Shown piece by piece: positions 35,821 to 44,634 of a stretch of 64,000 nucleotides of DNA. Origin of the DNA: Alkaliphilus oremlandii OhILAs. Lineage in GTDB: Bacteria > Bacillota > Clostridia > Peptostreptococcales > Natronincolaceae. The position numbers and the translations under genes were made by a program. The stretch covers positions 1,550,001 to 1,614,000 of the forward strand of contig NC_009922.1 of assembly GCF_000018325.1 (NCBI RefSeq), written 5' to 3'. Below the pieces are notes generated by a model. The model was given only the letters and a program-made list of their open reading frames with translations. It was not told the origin of the DNA and searched no databases. Numbering within the stretch: the stretch's first letter is position 1; every line of letters starts with the position of its first letter.

Positions 35821-37368
35821 ATGTCGGAATCTATAAATCAGATTAGAAATCAATTAAACGAGTATTTTCAGGGAATGGACAAAAAAAAGAAAATAATGCT
35901 GGCATCAGGAACCATATTTATACTTTTGGCTTTAACTGGAATTATATATTATTTTTCTCGCCCTGAATATGTTGAACTGTATAGCAACCTTAGACCAGAA
36001 CAAACTGGTGAAATTATAGAAAGACTTACGGAAAACAACATAAAGGCTAAGTTTGGTCAAACCAGCGGTATTATCTTGGTGCCTAAGGAAGACCAGAAAA
36101 GAGCGCAGGTTGTCGTAGCTACAGAGGGGTTACCATCAGCAAAATTCTCTTTTGAAGACGTATTCTCTGGCAACTCATTTATGATGACCAGTGAAGAAAA
36201 ATCCAAGCAATATGTATATGCGCTTCAAAACTACTTAGCCAGCATCATCGAAGAAATTAATGGTGTAAAAAGTGCAAATGTAGCTTTAGTTGTTCCGGAA
36301 AATTCAGGTTTTATACTTAAAAACAACAATAATTTAGCAAAAGCATCTGTAAGGCTTGATTTGCAAGGCAATGCCATTTTAGATAAAAACAGTATCAATG
36401 GTATTGCTATTTTAGTGTCAAATGCAGTTGAAGGACTATCTCCGGAAAATGTAACCATCCATGGTAGTGACGGTCGAGTTTTAAATACAGACTCCGATGA
36501 AGACTCGGATGTATTTGCATCCAATAATAATCTGGCACTGCAACAAAGTGTTAAAGAAAAACTTGAGGAAAGTATTACGAACTTTTTATCCAATGTTTAT
36601 GGATATGGCAACATCGTTGTTATGGCAAATGTAAAACTAGACTTCGATAGTGAAGTCACAGAGATTAAAGAGTTTGCACCGCCAATAGAAGGTGAAACCA
36701 CAGGCATACCAAGAAGCTTACAGGAATTGAGCAAAGAATCGGTCAATGGAGGCACAGGTGGAGCTCCAGGTACACCTACCAATGCAGATGACGATACAGA
36801 CCCTGCCCAATATGTGGTAGGAGATGAAGAATACTCTACTTATTCTGAAGCAAGCCGAACCATAAACTACGAAATAAATGAGCTCTACAAAAAAATAGTA
36901 AAAGCACAAGGGCAAGTGAAGGATATTACGGTAGCAGTATTTGTGAATAGTGCGGCATTAGCAGATGGAGATTTAACTGCAGAACAAAGAACAGATTTAG
37001 CCAATATTATTTCTGCAGCAGCAGGATTGGATACAAAAGTGGTTCAAGTTGGCGTTCAGCAATTTAATAACGGAGCTATGGAACCAGGGGATAGTTTAGC
37101 AGGTACAAGCTCTTCATCATTACCATTATGGGCAATTGGAATGATAGCAGTTGCTTTAGTTGGTATAACTTATTTAATAGCAAGTAGTAGGGCGAAGAAT
37201 AAAAACAAGGCAATGGAGCCACTGGAAGAGATGATCATTCCAGAAACCATAGCGGAAATAGACTTAGAGCTATCTGGTTCTCAAGTGAAGCAGCAAATTG
37301 AAAAGCTTGTCAGCAAAAAACCAGAAGCTGTTGCACAACTTTTAAAAAATTGGTTGAACGAAGATTAG
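35821..37368 (+). CDS. fliF: Flagellar MS-ring protein FliF
   Basis: Forms the MS ring in the inner membrane, the base on which the switch and rod build. It is 515 residues: one membrane helix about 27-45, periplasmic ring-building domains (YVELYSNLRPEQTGEIIERL, then a second at NGVKSANVALVVPE), a low-complexity Gly/Thr region around 300, and a second membrane helix about 438-460. The C-terminal cytoplasmic tail ends in a FliG-binding segment. Confidence 0.97.
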   Translation: MSESINQIRNQLNEYFQGMDKKKKIMLASGTIFILLALTGIIYYFSRPEYVELYSNLRPEQTGEIIERLTENNIKAKFGQTSGIILVPKEDQKRAQVVVATEGLPSAKFSFEDVFSGNSFMMTSEEKSKQYVYALQNYLASIIEEINGVKSANVALVVPENSGFILKNNNNLAKASVRLDLQGNAILDKNSINGIAILVSNAVEGLSPENVTIHGSDGRVLNTDSDEDSDVFASNNNLALQQSVKEKLEESITNFLSNVYGYGNIVVMANVKLDFDSEVTEIKEFAPPIEGETTGIPRSLQELSKESVNGGTGGAPGTPTNADDDTDPAQYVVGDEEYSTYSEASRTINYEINELYKKIVKAQGQVKDITVAVFVNSAALADGDLTAEQRTDLANIISAAAGLDTKVVQVGVQQFNNGAMEPGDSLAGTSSSSLPLWAIGMIAVALVGITYLIASSRAKNKNKAMEPLEEMIIPETIAEIDLELSGSQVKQQIEKLVSKKPEAVAQLLKNWLNED

Positions 37369-37378
37369 AGGTGAGTAT

Positions 37379-38398
37379 ATGGCCAAGAAGGTATCAAGGG
37401 GAGAAATTACAGGAAGAGAAAAGGCTGCAATTTTATTAATTAGCTTAGGGCCTGAATATTCTGCTCAAATTTTTAAACATTTAAATAATGAAGAAATCGA
37501 AGAACTTACGTTGGAAATAGCTAATATGAGAAAGGTATCTCCAGAAGAGAAAGATAAAGTATTGGATGAGTTTTATGAAATTTGTATCGCACAGGAATAT
37601 ATTTCTGAGGGTGGTATTAATTACGCAAAGGATGTTCTCGAGAAAGCACTGGGTTCTCAGAAAGCAATGGATATTATCAACAAATTGACAGCATCACTGC
37701 AGGTGAAGCCTTTCGATTTTGCTAGAAAAGCGGACCCGAGTCAATTACTTAACTTTATACAAAATGAGCATCCACAAACCATTGCATTGATACTTGCTTA
37801 TCTATCTTCTTCCCAATCAGCGCAAATACTTTCTGCATTACCGCAGGTAAAGCAGGCAGAAGTGGCACAGAGAATTGCAACGATGGATAGAACCTCACCA
37901 GAAGTTATCCGGGAGGTTGAGCTCGTATTAGAACGAAAACTATCTTCTTTAGTAAACCAAGACTATACAAGTGCAGGCGGTATACAATCTATTGTTGATA
38001 TACTGAACTCCGTTGATAGAGGTACTGAGAAGAACATTATGGATACACTGGAAATACAAGATATAGAGTTAGTAGAGGAAATCAGAAAGAGAATGTTCGT
38101 ATTTGAAGATATTATGGGCTTAGATAGTACATCCATCCAAAGATTTATCAGAGAAACTGATAATAAGGAACTGGCGGTTGCATTAAAAGGGGCAACAAAG
38201 GAAGTGGCAGATGTTATCTATGCGAATATGTCAAAACGTATGGCAGAGATGATCAAAGAGGATATGGACTTCATGGGACCTGTTAGATTACGTGATGTAG
38301 AAGAAGCACAACAAAACATTGTTAATATTATCAGAAGATTAGAAGACGCGGGAGAAATCATCATTTCTCGAGGTGGAGGAGATGAAATAATTGTCTAG
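37379..38398 (+). CDS. fliG: Flagellar motor switch protein FliG
   Basis: Cytoplasmic switch ring protein that contacts the stator and generates torque. It is 339 residues with three FliG domains. The middle one holds NFIQNEHPQTIALILAYL (EHPQT motif), and the C-terminal charged helix (KELAVALKGATKEVADVIYANMSKR) carries the torque residues. Ten bases after fliF. Its end overlaps the fliH start by eight bases. Confidence 0.97.
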   Translation: MAKKVSRGEITGREKAAILLISLGPEYSAQIFKHLNNEEIEELTLEIANMRKVSPEEKDKVLDEFYEICIAQEYISEGGINYAKDVLEKALGSQKAMDIINKLTASLQVKPFDFARKADPSQLLNFIQNEHPQTIALILAYLSSSQSAQILSALPQVKQAEVAQRIATMDRTSPEVIREVELVLERKLSSLVNQDYTSAGGIQSIVDILNSVDRGTEKNIMDTLEIQDIELVEEIRKRMFVFEDIMGLDSTSIQRFIRETDNKELAVALKGATKEVADVIYANMSKRMAEMIKEDMDFMGPVRLRDVEEAQQNIVNIIRRLEDAGEIIISRGGGDEIIV

Positions 38399-39200
38399 GG
38401 TTTATAAGCAGAGGCAAATCGTTATTGGCGAAGAACAAATCATAGAGCTAAATATCACGCCAGTAATAAAAAACAGAGAAACCCAAAGTTTAGACTTAGG
38501 AGAAACTGATTCCTCGGATCAATTATTTGATACAGAACAAGAAATCACTGAAAGCTCGGAAGAACTATTACTTCAAGCAAAAGAAGAAGCGGAGTTAATC
38601 TTAGCAAACGCAAGGATAGAGAGTGAAAGAATTCTTCATAGCGCCAATGAGGAAGGCCAAAATCTTATTGCACAAGCACAGAATAGAGCTGGTGAAATAG
38701 AAGAAAACGCAAGAAATAAGGGTTACAGTGAAGGTTTTTTAAAAGGAAGAGAAGAAGGATATGATCAAGTAGATGCCCTCATACAAGAGGCAATAGATAT
38801 AAAGCAAAATACTTTATTAGAGAAAAAAGCTGTAGCAAAATCTTTAGAAGGCGAAATCGTTGAACTAGTTATTTCTAGTATCAGAAAAGTTATCGATCAT
38901 GAAGTAGAGAAAGAAAATCAGTTATTATTGAATCTAGTTAGAAAAGGCATTGAAAAATGCGTGTACACAGATAGTTTAATCATTCGTGTCAGCACAGAGA
39001 ATTATGAAGTCGTAAACTCCTCTAAAAATAAAATCTATTTAATGACGGAAGGTATCGACCATATAGAAGTGAAGCAAGATCCAGCATTACAAAGTGGCAG
39101 TATTATTATAGAGACTGTATCTGGAACAGTGGAGGCTAGTATTCAAACTCAAATCGCACAGATTGAATCTTTGTTCTATGATATTTTAAAAGGCGAGTGA
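38391..39200 (+). CDS. fliH: Flagellar assembly protein FliH
   Basis: Stator-like regulator of the FliI export ATPase. It is 269 residues: a disordered acidic N-terminus, a long Ala/Glu-rich coiled coil (about 60-140), and a C-terminal FliH/V-ATPase E-type domain (IVELVISSIRKVIDHEVE, then IKQDPALQSGSIIIET-like). TTG start inside fliG, preceded by GGTGGAGGAG, so translation is coupled to fliG. Confidence 0.93.
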   Translation: MSRVYKQRQIVIGEEQIIELNITPVIKNRETQSLDLGETDSSDQLFDTEQEITESSEELLLQAKEEAELILANARIESERILHSANEEGQNLIAQAQNRAGEIEENARNKGYSEGFLKGREEGYDQVDALIQEAIDIKQNTLLEKKAVAKSLEGEIVELVISSIRKVIDHEVEKENQLLLNLVRKGIEKCVYTDSLIIRVSTENYEVVNSSKNKIYLMTEGIDHIEVKQDPALQSGSIIIETVSGTVEASIQTQIAQIESLFYDILKGE

Positions 39201-39204
39201 TCCT

Positions 39205-40518
39205 ATGGAAACCATTTCTTTAAAAAAATATGAAGAAGCACTTTCGAAGCTAGATCTAATCAAATATACTGGATATGTTTCACAAGTAATCGGACTAACC
39301 ATAGAATCCGTAGGACCAGCGGTAAAACTTGGAGAAATGTGTAAGATATATTCCCTTAAGGGAACGGAGCCTATTTTATCTGAGGTTGTTGGCTTTAAAG
39401 AAAAAAAAGTATTATTAATGCCATTAGGTGAAATGGAAGGCATCGGTCCGGGCAGTAAAGTTGAAGCCTTAGGAATTACAATGCAGGTAAGCGTTGGAGA
39501 GGAACTTTTAGGACGTGTTTTGGATGGGCTAGGTAACCCTATTGATGATAAGGAGCTGTTAAACACCAATAAGACATACCCAGTTATGGCTGCACCTCCC
39601 AATCCATTGAAGCGTACTAAAATTAACGAGCCCTTAGCCCTAGGAGTGAAAACTCTGGATGGACTGCTGACCTGTGGCAATGGTCAAAGAATCGGAATAT
39701 TTGCAGGGAGTGGGGTTGGAAAAAGTACGCTCCTTGGCATGATCGCCAGAAATACACAGGCAGATATCAATGTTATCGCCCTAATTGGAGAGCGGGGGAG
39801 AGAAGTTCGGGAATTTATAGAAAATGATTTACAAGAAGAAGGATTAAAACGTTCCGTTGTTATTGTAGCAACCTCCGATCAACCAGCTCTCATCAGAAAA
39901 AAAGGGGCTTTACTGGCAACGGCTGTTGCAGAGTATTTTAGAGATCAAGGAAAAAATGTAATCTTAATGATGGACTCCTTAACGAGGTTCTCTATGGCTC
40001 AAAGGGAAGTTGGGCTAGCCGTCGGTGAACCTCCTGTAAGTAGGGGCTATACCCCCTCTGTATTTGCAGAGCTGCCTAAATTACTAGAGAGGTCGGGTAC
40101 ATCAGATAAAGGCTCGATTACAGGGTTATATACGGTTTTAGTAGACGGTGATGATATGAATGAACCCATTGCCGATACCGTTCGAGGAATACTGGATGGT
40201 CATATTGTTCTATCTAGAAAAATTGCCAACAGAAATCATTATCCTGCCATCGATGTATTAGCAAGTGTTAGTAGGGTAATGCCGAATATCGTAGAGAAGA
40301 AGCATCTACTAATCGCAAATGAGATCAAGGAACTATTATCTACATATAATAGTTCGGAGGATCTAATAAATATAGGGGCCTATATCAAGGGAACCAATAG
40401 AAGGATTGATGAATCCATCAATAAAATAGATAGTATCAATTCATTTTTGAGACAGGATGTACATGATAAAACTACTCTAGAAGATGCAATTACTATGATG
40501 GAAGAAATTGTAACGTAG
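39205..40518 (+). CDS. fliI: Flagellum-specific ATP synthase FliI
   Basis: Hexameric ATPase at the export gate. It is 437 residues with Walker A FAGSGVGKSTLLG (about 167-180), Walker B ILMMDSLTRFSMAQRE, and the family stretch GEPPVSRGYTPSVFAELPKL. It starts four bases after fliH and precedes fliJ, so the three export-ATPase components are together. Confidence 0.97.
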   Translation: METISLKKYEEALSKLDLIKYTGYVSQVIGLTIESVGPAVKLGEMCKIYSLKGTEPILSEVVGFKEKKVLLMPLGEMEGIGPGSKVEALGITMQVSVGEELLGRVLDGLGNPIDDKELLNTNKTYPVMAAPPNPLKRTKINEPLALGVKTLDGLLTCGNGQRIGIFAGSGVGKSTLLGMIARNTQADINVIALIGERGREVREFIENDLQEEGLKRSVVIVATSDQPALIRKKGALLATAVAEYFRDQGKNVILMMDSLTRFSMAQREVGLAVGEPPVSRGYTPSVFAELPKLLERSGTSDKGSITGLYTVLVDGDDMNEPIADTVRGILDGHIVLSRKIANRNHYPAIDVLASVSRVMPNIVEKKHLLIANEIKELLSTYNSSEDLINIGAYIKGTNRRIDESINKIDSINSFLRQDVHDKTTLEDAITMMEEIVT

Positions 40519-40530
40519 GAGGAGAGCATA

Positions 40531-40971
40531 TTGGGGAAATTTGTTTTTCGATTTAATACAATCTTGAATACAAAAGAAAAAATTGAAGATGATAGAAAAA
40601 ATAAATTAGGTCTATCTATGAAAAAATTAGCACAAGAAAAAGAAGAATTAAAAGCCTTGGCAGATAAAAGAAATAATTTGATAGAACAGTGGCAGACAAA
40701 ATCAAGTGATATAGTGAAGATTTCAGACCTTAGGGCTTTATCCAATAATTTAGAATTGATGCAGAACTTTATAGATAAACAAAATAAAGTGGTAGAACTA
40801 TCAGAGATGGATGCGTTCAATAAAAGAAAAGAATTAATTGAAGCTTCCAAAGAAAAAAAGGTGTTTCAAAAATTAAGAGAAAAAGATTTTGAAGAATACA
40901 AATATATTGAGCTTAAAAAAGAATATGAGTTAGTTGATGAACTTGTTTCCTATAAAGCTTCTAACAGATAA
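40531..40971 (+). CDS. fliJ: Flagellar export protein FliJ
   Basis: Coiled-coil central stalk of the FliHI export ATPase. It is 146 residues, nearly all helical and lysine/glutamate-rich, beginning FVFRFNTILNTKEKIEDD, typical of FliJ. TTG start after AGGAGGAG. Position directly after fliI supports the call because the sequence itself is weakly conserved. Confidence 0.92.
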   Translation: MGKFVFRFNTILNTKEKIEDDRKNKLGLSMKKLAQEKEELKALADKRNNLIEQWQTKSSDIVKISDLRALSNNLELMQNFIDKQNKVVELSEMDAFNKRKELIEASKEKKVFQKLREKDFEEYKYIELKKEYELVDELVSYKASNR

Positions 40972-40982
40972 AGGGTGATCAG

Positions 40983-42218
40983 ATGACAGTTTCTAACGAG
41001 CAATTAAATAAAAACTCTATTTTTAAAACAATATTGATTATTGTGATATCCTTTATCTCACTGCCATTAATTATTCTAACCATCATGTATTTTTCAAATG
41101 AGGATTTCAAGGACAATGCCAACAAGGTTTTATCGGTGTTGCCTGGAAAAGCAGGTGTTTATTTTCAGTCTGTTCCTACAAAAATGGAGCGTGAGGACAT
41201 CAAAAAGGATATCGCAAAACATTACATAACCTTAGATGAAAATCGAATTTTGGATAAGTTATTAATTGTAAAGGGCGAGAACGAACAACTCTATAGTGAC
41301 TTAGTGGTTTTAATGAGTAAAGAAAATCCAAATAAGATGAAGAAGGTTAAGGAACAGTTAAAGGTTTTAAAAATAAAAGAGGATCCCATCAATCGAATTT
41401 TAGATGAAATCGATAAAGAAAGTGAAGAAAAAATTAATTCACTTCAAAAATATTATACCTCTTTGAAACTTTCTCAAGCCATTGATGAAATTGAAAGAAC
41501 ATATGCCAGTAATGAAATATCCATAGATGAACTCGTCCGGCTATTTCAAAACTTAAAAGCAGAACAAGCAGCAAAGTATGCTTTCTATTTGAACGATGAC
41601 ATCGTAAAGCAAATTGAGTATAAACTTCCGAAAGACGTATTAAGAGGAATTGAAAAGAAAAAACAAGAGTTAAAAAGTAATCAAAAAAAATTATTAGATC
41701 TATCCCTGGAATATGAAAACAAAAAAATTGAAGAAACATTGATGGAATTAGGAAATACCAATCAATATAATATGGAGCAATTAGCAGTAATTTTTAAAGG
41801 ATTATCCATCAATAAATCCGCTAGAGTTTTATCGAAAATTAACGATAAAGATTTTATGTTAACCTTATTTGACGAAATAAATCATCTTCAATATCTGCAA
41901 AAGGAAGAACCGAGTGTATCGCCTTCAATTATGAAAGGGATCACAGTATACAAGGAATATGATAATAAGATCAATGAATTATCCGTAATATACGATAAAA
42001 CTACAGTTGAAGAATTAGCAAAAATGCTTGAAATTATGTTAAAGCGCAATGAAACATATCAAAAGCACGATTTAACGGAAAAGGAACAGATTACTTTCAC
42101 CGAAGAAGAGCTCGTCATTGATGTTCTAAAAAAATTGAAGCCAACTAAAGTCGCCGAAATTTTAGAAATGATGAGTGAGAACACAAGGATTACACTTTCA
42201 AAAAAGTTATTAAAATAA
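40983..42218 (+). CDS. MotE/MgtE-N-like flagellar operon protein (YlxF position)
   Basis: A 411-residue protein with one N-terminal membrane helix (about 18-38) and a long extracytoplasmic part. The latter has two repeats resembling the MgtE N-terminal/MotE helical module (KAEQAAKYAFYLND and LKPTKVAEILEMMSENTRITLSKKLL) separated by coiled coil. YlxF of Bacillus lies at the same place between fliJ and fliK. MotE chaperones the stator in some bacteria; whether this protein does is not known. At more than 400 residues it is larger than the usual 200-residue YlxF. AAAGGGTGATC precedes the ATG. Confidence 0.75.
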   Translation: MTVSNEQLNKNSIFKTILIIVISFISLPLIILTIMYFSNEDFKDNANKVLSVLPGKAGVYFQSVPTKMEREDIKKDIAKHYITLDENRILDKLLIVKGENEQLYSDLVVLMSKENPNKMKKVKEQLKVLKIKEDPINRILDEIDKESEEKINSLQKYYTSLKLSQAIDEIERTYASNEISIDELVRLFQNLKAEQAAKYAFYLNDDIVKQIEYKLPKDVLRGIEKKKQELKSNQKKLLDLSLEYENKKIEETLMELGNTNQYNMEQLAVIFKGLSINKSARVLSKINDKDFMLTLFDEINHLQYLQKEEPSVSPSIMKGITVYKEYDNKINELSVIYDKTTVEELAKMLEIMLKRNETYQKHDLTEKEQITFTEEELVIDVLKKLKPTKVAEILEMMSENTRITLSKKLLK

Positions 42219-42244
42219 ATTTGTAATTGAAAGGAGGTGAGAAA

Positions 42245-43702
42245 ATGATAAATAATGTAATGAACATAACTCATTTACTGAATGGTAAAAATGTAGCGAC
42301 GAAGGATCAGAAGCTGGAAAAAGGAACTTTAGGATTTGCAGAAACCTTTAAAAGGGAGCAGGAAAGTCTGCGTTTAAAAACTCAAAATCCTTTAGAAAAA
42401 AAATATGCAAGCAACCTATCTATTGCTAAAAATACTGAAACTACACCAATTGCTAACGCTGTAGATCCAAAGAATACTTCTGCAAGTAATAGTAAAACAT
42501 CAACTGAGGTTGCAGTGAAAGAACCCTCTCTTAATGCAGGAAAAAAAGAAATGAGTGGTGAAGCAATCAATAAAGAGGATCTAGAACACGAAGACATGGA
42601 AGAATTAACAACTGTTAAAAGTGATCTAAGTCATCTTTTTGAATTGCTACAAGGCTTAATAACCATAGTTTCTGAAGAAGTTGAGGAAAGCATTGGTGAT
42701 GACTTGAAATTCCAGCTAGAGAACATGGGCATAGAAGATCTAAGCAATTTGAAAGAAGAGCTTAATATGATTTTAAGTTCCTTAAGTACTGGAATTGATC
42801 AAAATATAGAGCCGATCTTTGAAGATGTTCATACAATGCTTGACAAATTAATTAATGAAGTCAATTTATTAAAAGAAGAAGGTGCGCCTTTAAACGAAGA
42901 AACTGTCCGTGATGCTATGAACATTATGGCAGACATACAATCCGTTATAGAGGCTTTACCAAAAGAATTAGCTTCTATGAAAAATCATTGGGATCAGAGA
43001 GCAAATGTAGAGACAAAGGTAAGTGTCATTGATAAAGAACTAAAAATTGAGGATAGTATCACGATGGAAAACGTAGAAATTAATGAAAATACTTCCAATA
43101 CCAAAGCTAAGAATTTTGAGAAATTAACTACTGAAAATAGCGATGAAAGTGAAGATTTTCTAAATCCATCTACTACAGAAGATATAGAGTTTAGTTCTAA
43201 TTTGATACAAATTCAGCAAGATAAAGTGGATTCAAAAATAACTGTTCCTGTTGCTAAAACTGAAATTCTAGAACCGAAGCAGTTTATAAATGAGATCGGG
43301 CACAAAGCAGGTGCCTTCTTATCGAAAGATAAAAATGAAATGCACATACAGCTTGCGCCGGAACATTTGGGTAAAGTTTCTATCAAAATAGGATTAAACG
43401 AAGGAACGCTTACGGGAAAGATTTATGCAGAAAACTTCTCGGTAAAAGAGATTATTGAGGCAAACTTAAACCAATTGAAAAACGCATTAGAAGAGCAAGG
43501 CCTAAATATTGCAGGCTTAGAGGTGCATGTTGGTGATGACTCTAAAAACTTCGAAAGAAATCTATACCAATCTAGAATGGGCAGTAGGCAAACAGCAAAG
43601 AGTATTGGAGAGATATCAAGCACTGCTCTTGCAGCTTTAGAGCAAGGTACAGAGGATGTAAATCCATATTTAATAACCGGTCAGTTCGATGGCCTAGCTT
43701 AG
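42245..43702 (+). CDS. fliK: Flagellar hook-length control protein FliK
   Basis: Secreted ruler that sets hook length and switches export specificity. It is 485 residues: a low-complexity N-terminal region of about 340 residues, and a conserved C-terminal hook domain, MHIQLAPEHLGKVSIKIGL then LKNALEEQGLNIAGLEVHVG. ATG 42245 is six bases after AAGGAGGTGA; the in-frame TTG at 42227 precedes the ribosome site. The N-terminal part is not alignable by eye, as is normal for FliK. Confidence 0.93.
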   Translation: MINNVMNITHLLNGKNVATKDQKLEKGTLGFAETFKREQESLRLKTQNPLEKKYASNLSIAKNTETTPIANAVDPKNTSASNSKTSTEVAVKEPSLNAGKKEMSGEAINKEDLEHEDMEELTTVKSDLSHLFELLQGLITIVSEEVEESIGDDLKFQLENMGIEDLSNLKEELNMILSSLSTGIDQNIEPIFEDVHTMLDKLINEVNLLKEEGAPLNEETVRDAMNIMADIQSVIEALPKELASMKNHWDQRANVETKVSVIDKELKIEDSITMENVEINENTSNTKAKNFEKLTTENSDESEDFLNPSTTEDIEFSSNLIQIQQDKVDSKITVPVAKTEILEPKQFINEIGHKAGAFLSKDKNEMHIQLAPEHLGKVSIKIGLNEGTLTGKIYAENFSVKEIIEANLNQLKNALEEQGLNIAGLEVHVGDDSKNFERNLYQSRMGSRQTAKSIGEISSTALAALEQGTEDVNPYLITGQFDGLA

Positions 43703-43712
43703 GAGGGATATA

Positions 43713-44138
43713 ATGTCGGATATTTCAAAAGTAAATGATACCACCCATAAATACCGTGATTACAGCGGAAACCAGGAAAAGAAGCAAACGGATGCTTTGG
43801 GGAAAGATGCGTTTTTAAATCTTCTAGTAACACAATTAAAAAATCAAGACCCTTTAAATCCAATGGATGATAGAGATTTCATTGCTCAAATGGCTCAATT
43901 CAGTTCTTTGGAGCAGATGCAAAATTTAAACACAACACTTACAAATACGCAATCTTCTATTATGGAACATATTACACAGATGAACAATAACTTTGTGAAG
44001 AGTCAAACCAATATCGTGGATCAACTGGTCAAAATTAATGAAGGACTTCGTAAGCTAACGGGAGAAAATCCAGAGGTTCCTGAAGTTCCAAAAGAGGGCG
44101 ACAAAGTAGAAGAAGGTACTGACAAAATAAAACCGTAG
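43713..44138 (+). CDS. flgD: Flagellar hook assembly capping protein FlgD
   Basis: Caps the growing hook. The 141-residue length is a short FlgD. It has the conserved core GKDAFLNLLVTQLKNQDPLNPMDDRDFIAQMAQFSSLEQM. The C-terminal beta domain found in enteric FlgD is lacking and is replaced by an acidic Pro/Glu/Lys tail, as in many Firmicutes. AGGAGGG is 8 bases before the ATG. Between fliK and flgE as expected. Confidence 0.95.
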   Translation: MSDISKVNDTTHKYRDYSGNQEKKQTDALGKDAFLNLLVTQLKNQDPLNPMDDRDFIAQMAQFSSLEQMQNLNTTLTNTQSSIMEHITQMNNNFVKSQTNIVDQLVKINEGLRKLTGENPEVPEVPKEGDKVEEGTDKIKP

Positions 44139-44167
44139 GGAAGACGCTCCTAAAGGAGGGAAGTCAA

Positions 44168-44554
44168 TTGTATCCAATTAAGATGAACCCTATTCGAGTG
44201 AATCAAAATCACAATCAGAATCAACGTAAAAATATCAATCCTGTAAATAGCCAAAATCTTGATTTTAAAGCATTGCTACATAATGAAATCAATAGAAGTC
44301 AAGAAGTTAAGTTTTCTAAGCATGCCTTAGATCGGTTGCAGGAAAGAAATATAGAATTAACCACACAAGAAGTAACTAAAATAAACAATGCCATTACAAA
44401 AGCAGCTTCCAAGGGGATTAAGGAAACCTTAATCATTATGGAGAATAAAGCTTTTATCGCCAGTGTACCCAATCGAACCGTAATAACGGCCGCTACAGAC
44501 CAACAACTGAAGGACAATGTATTTACTAATATCGATGGTGCTATATTCGCATAG
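44168..44554 (+). CDS. Flagellar operon protein of unknown function (TIGR02530-like)
   Basis: A 128-residue protein of a family found only in flagellar operons of Firmicutes and relatives, next to flgD and flgE. The visible features are a polar Asn/Gln-rich N-terminus, then the conserved KFSKHALDRLQERNIELT and a C-terminal NRTVITAATDQQLKDNVFTNIDGA. No enzyme motif, membrane helix or signal peptide. TTG start after AAAGGAGGG. It may help hook assembly, but nothing here proves it. Confidence 0.85.
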   Translation: MYPIKMNPIRVNQNHNQNQRKNINPVNSQNLDFKALLHNEINRSQEVKFSKHALDRLQERNIELTTQEVTKINNAITKAASKGIKETLIIMENKAFIASVPNRTVITAATDQQLKDNVFTNIDGAIFA

Positions 44555-44624
44555 GCTGGACCCCGAGGTGGGAAGCCTGCCGTTTCCGAAGGATAGAAGA
44601 AGCGGAGCACCGATGAAGAGGAGG
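44553..44624 (+). promoter_or_regulatory. Structured GC-rich leader before flgE
   Basis: An unusually G/C-rich 70-base stretch between the previous stop and the flgE ribosome site. Hairpin 1: AGGCT (44553-44557) with AGCCT (44574-44578), with CCC/GGG inside. Hairpin 2: CCGTTTC (44580-44586) with GAAGCGG (44599-44605, one G-U), presenting CGAAGGATAGAA in the loop. The flgE site AGGAGG (44619-44624) follows. The layout suggests an RNA or RNA-protein control element on hook protein translation; no known riboswitch matched by eye. Confidence 0.5.
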
Positions 44625-44634
44625 AAGTTATATT

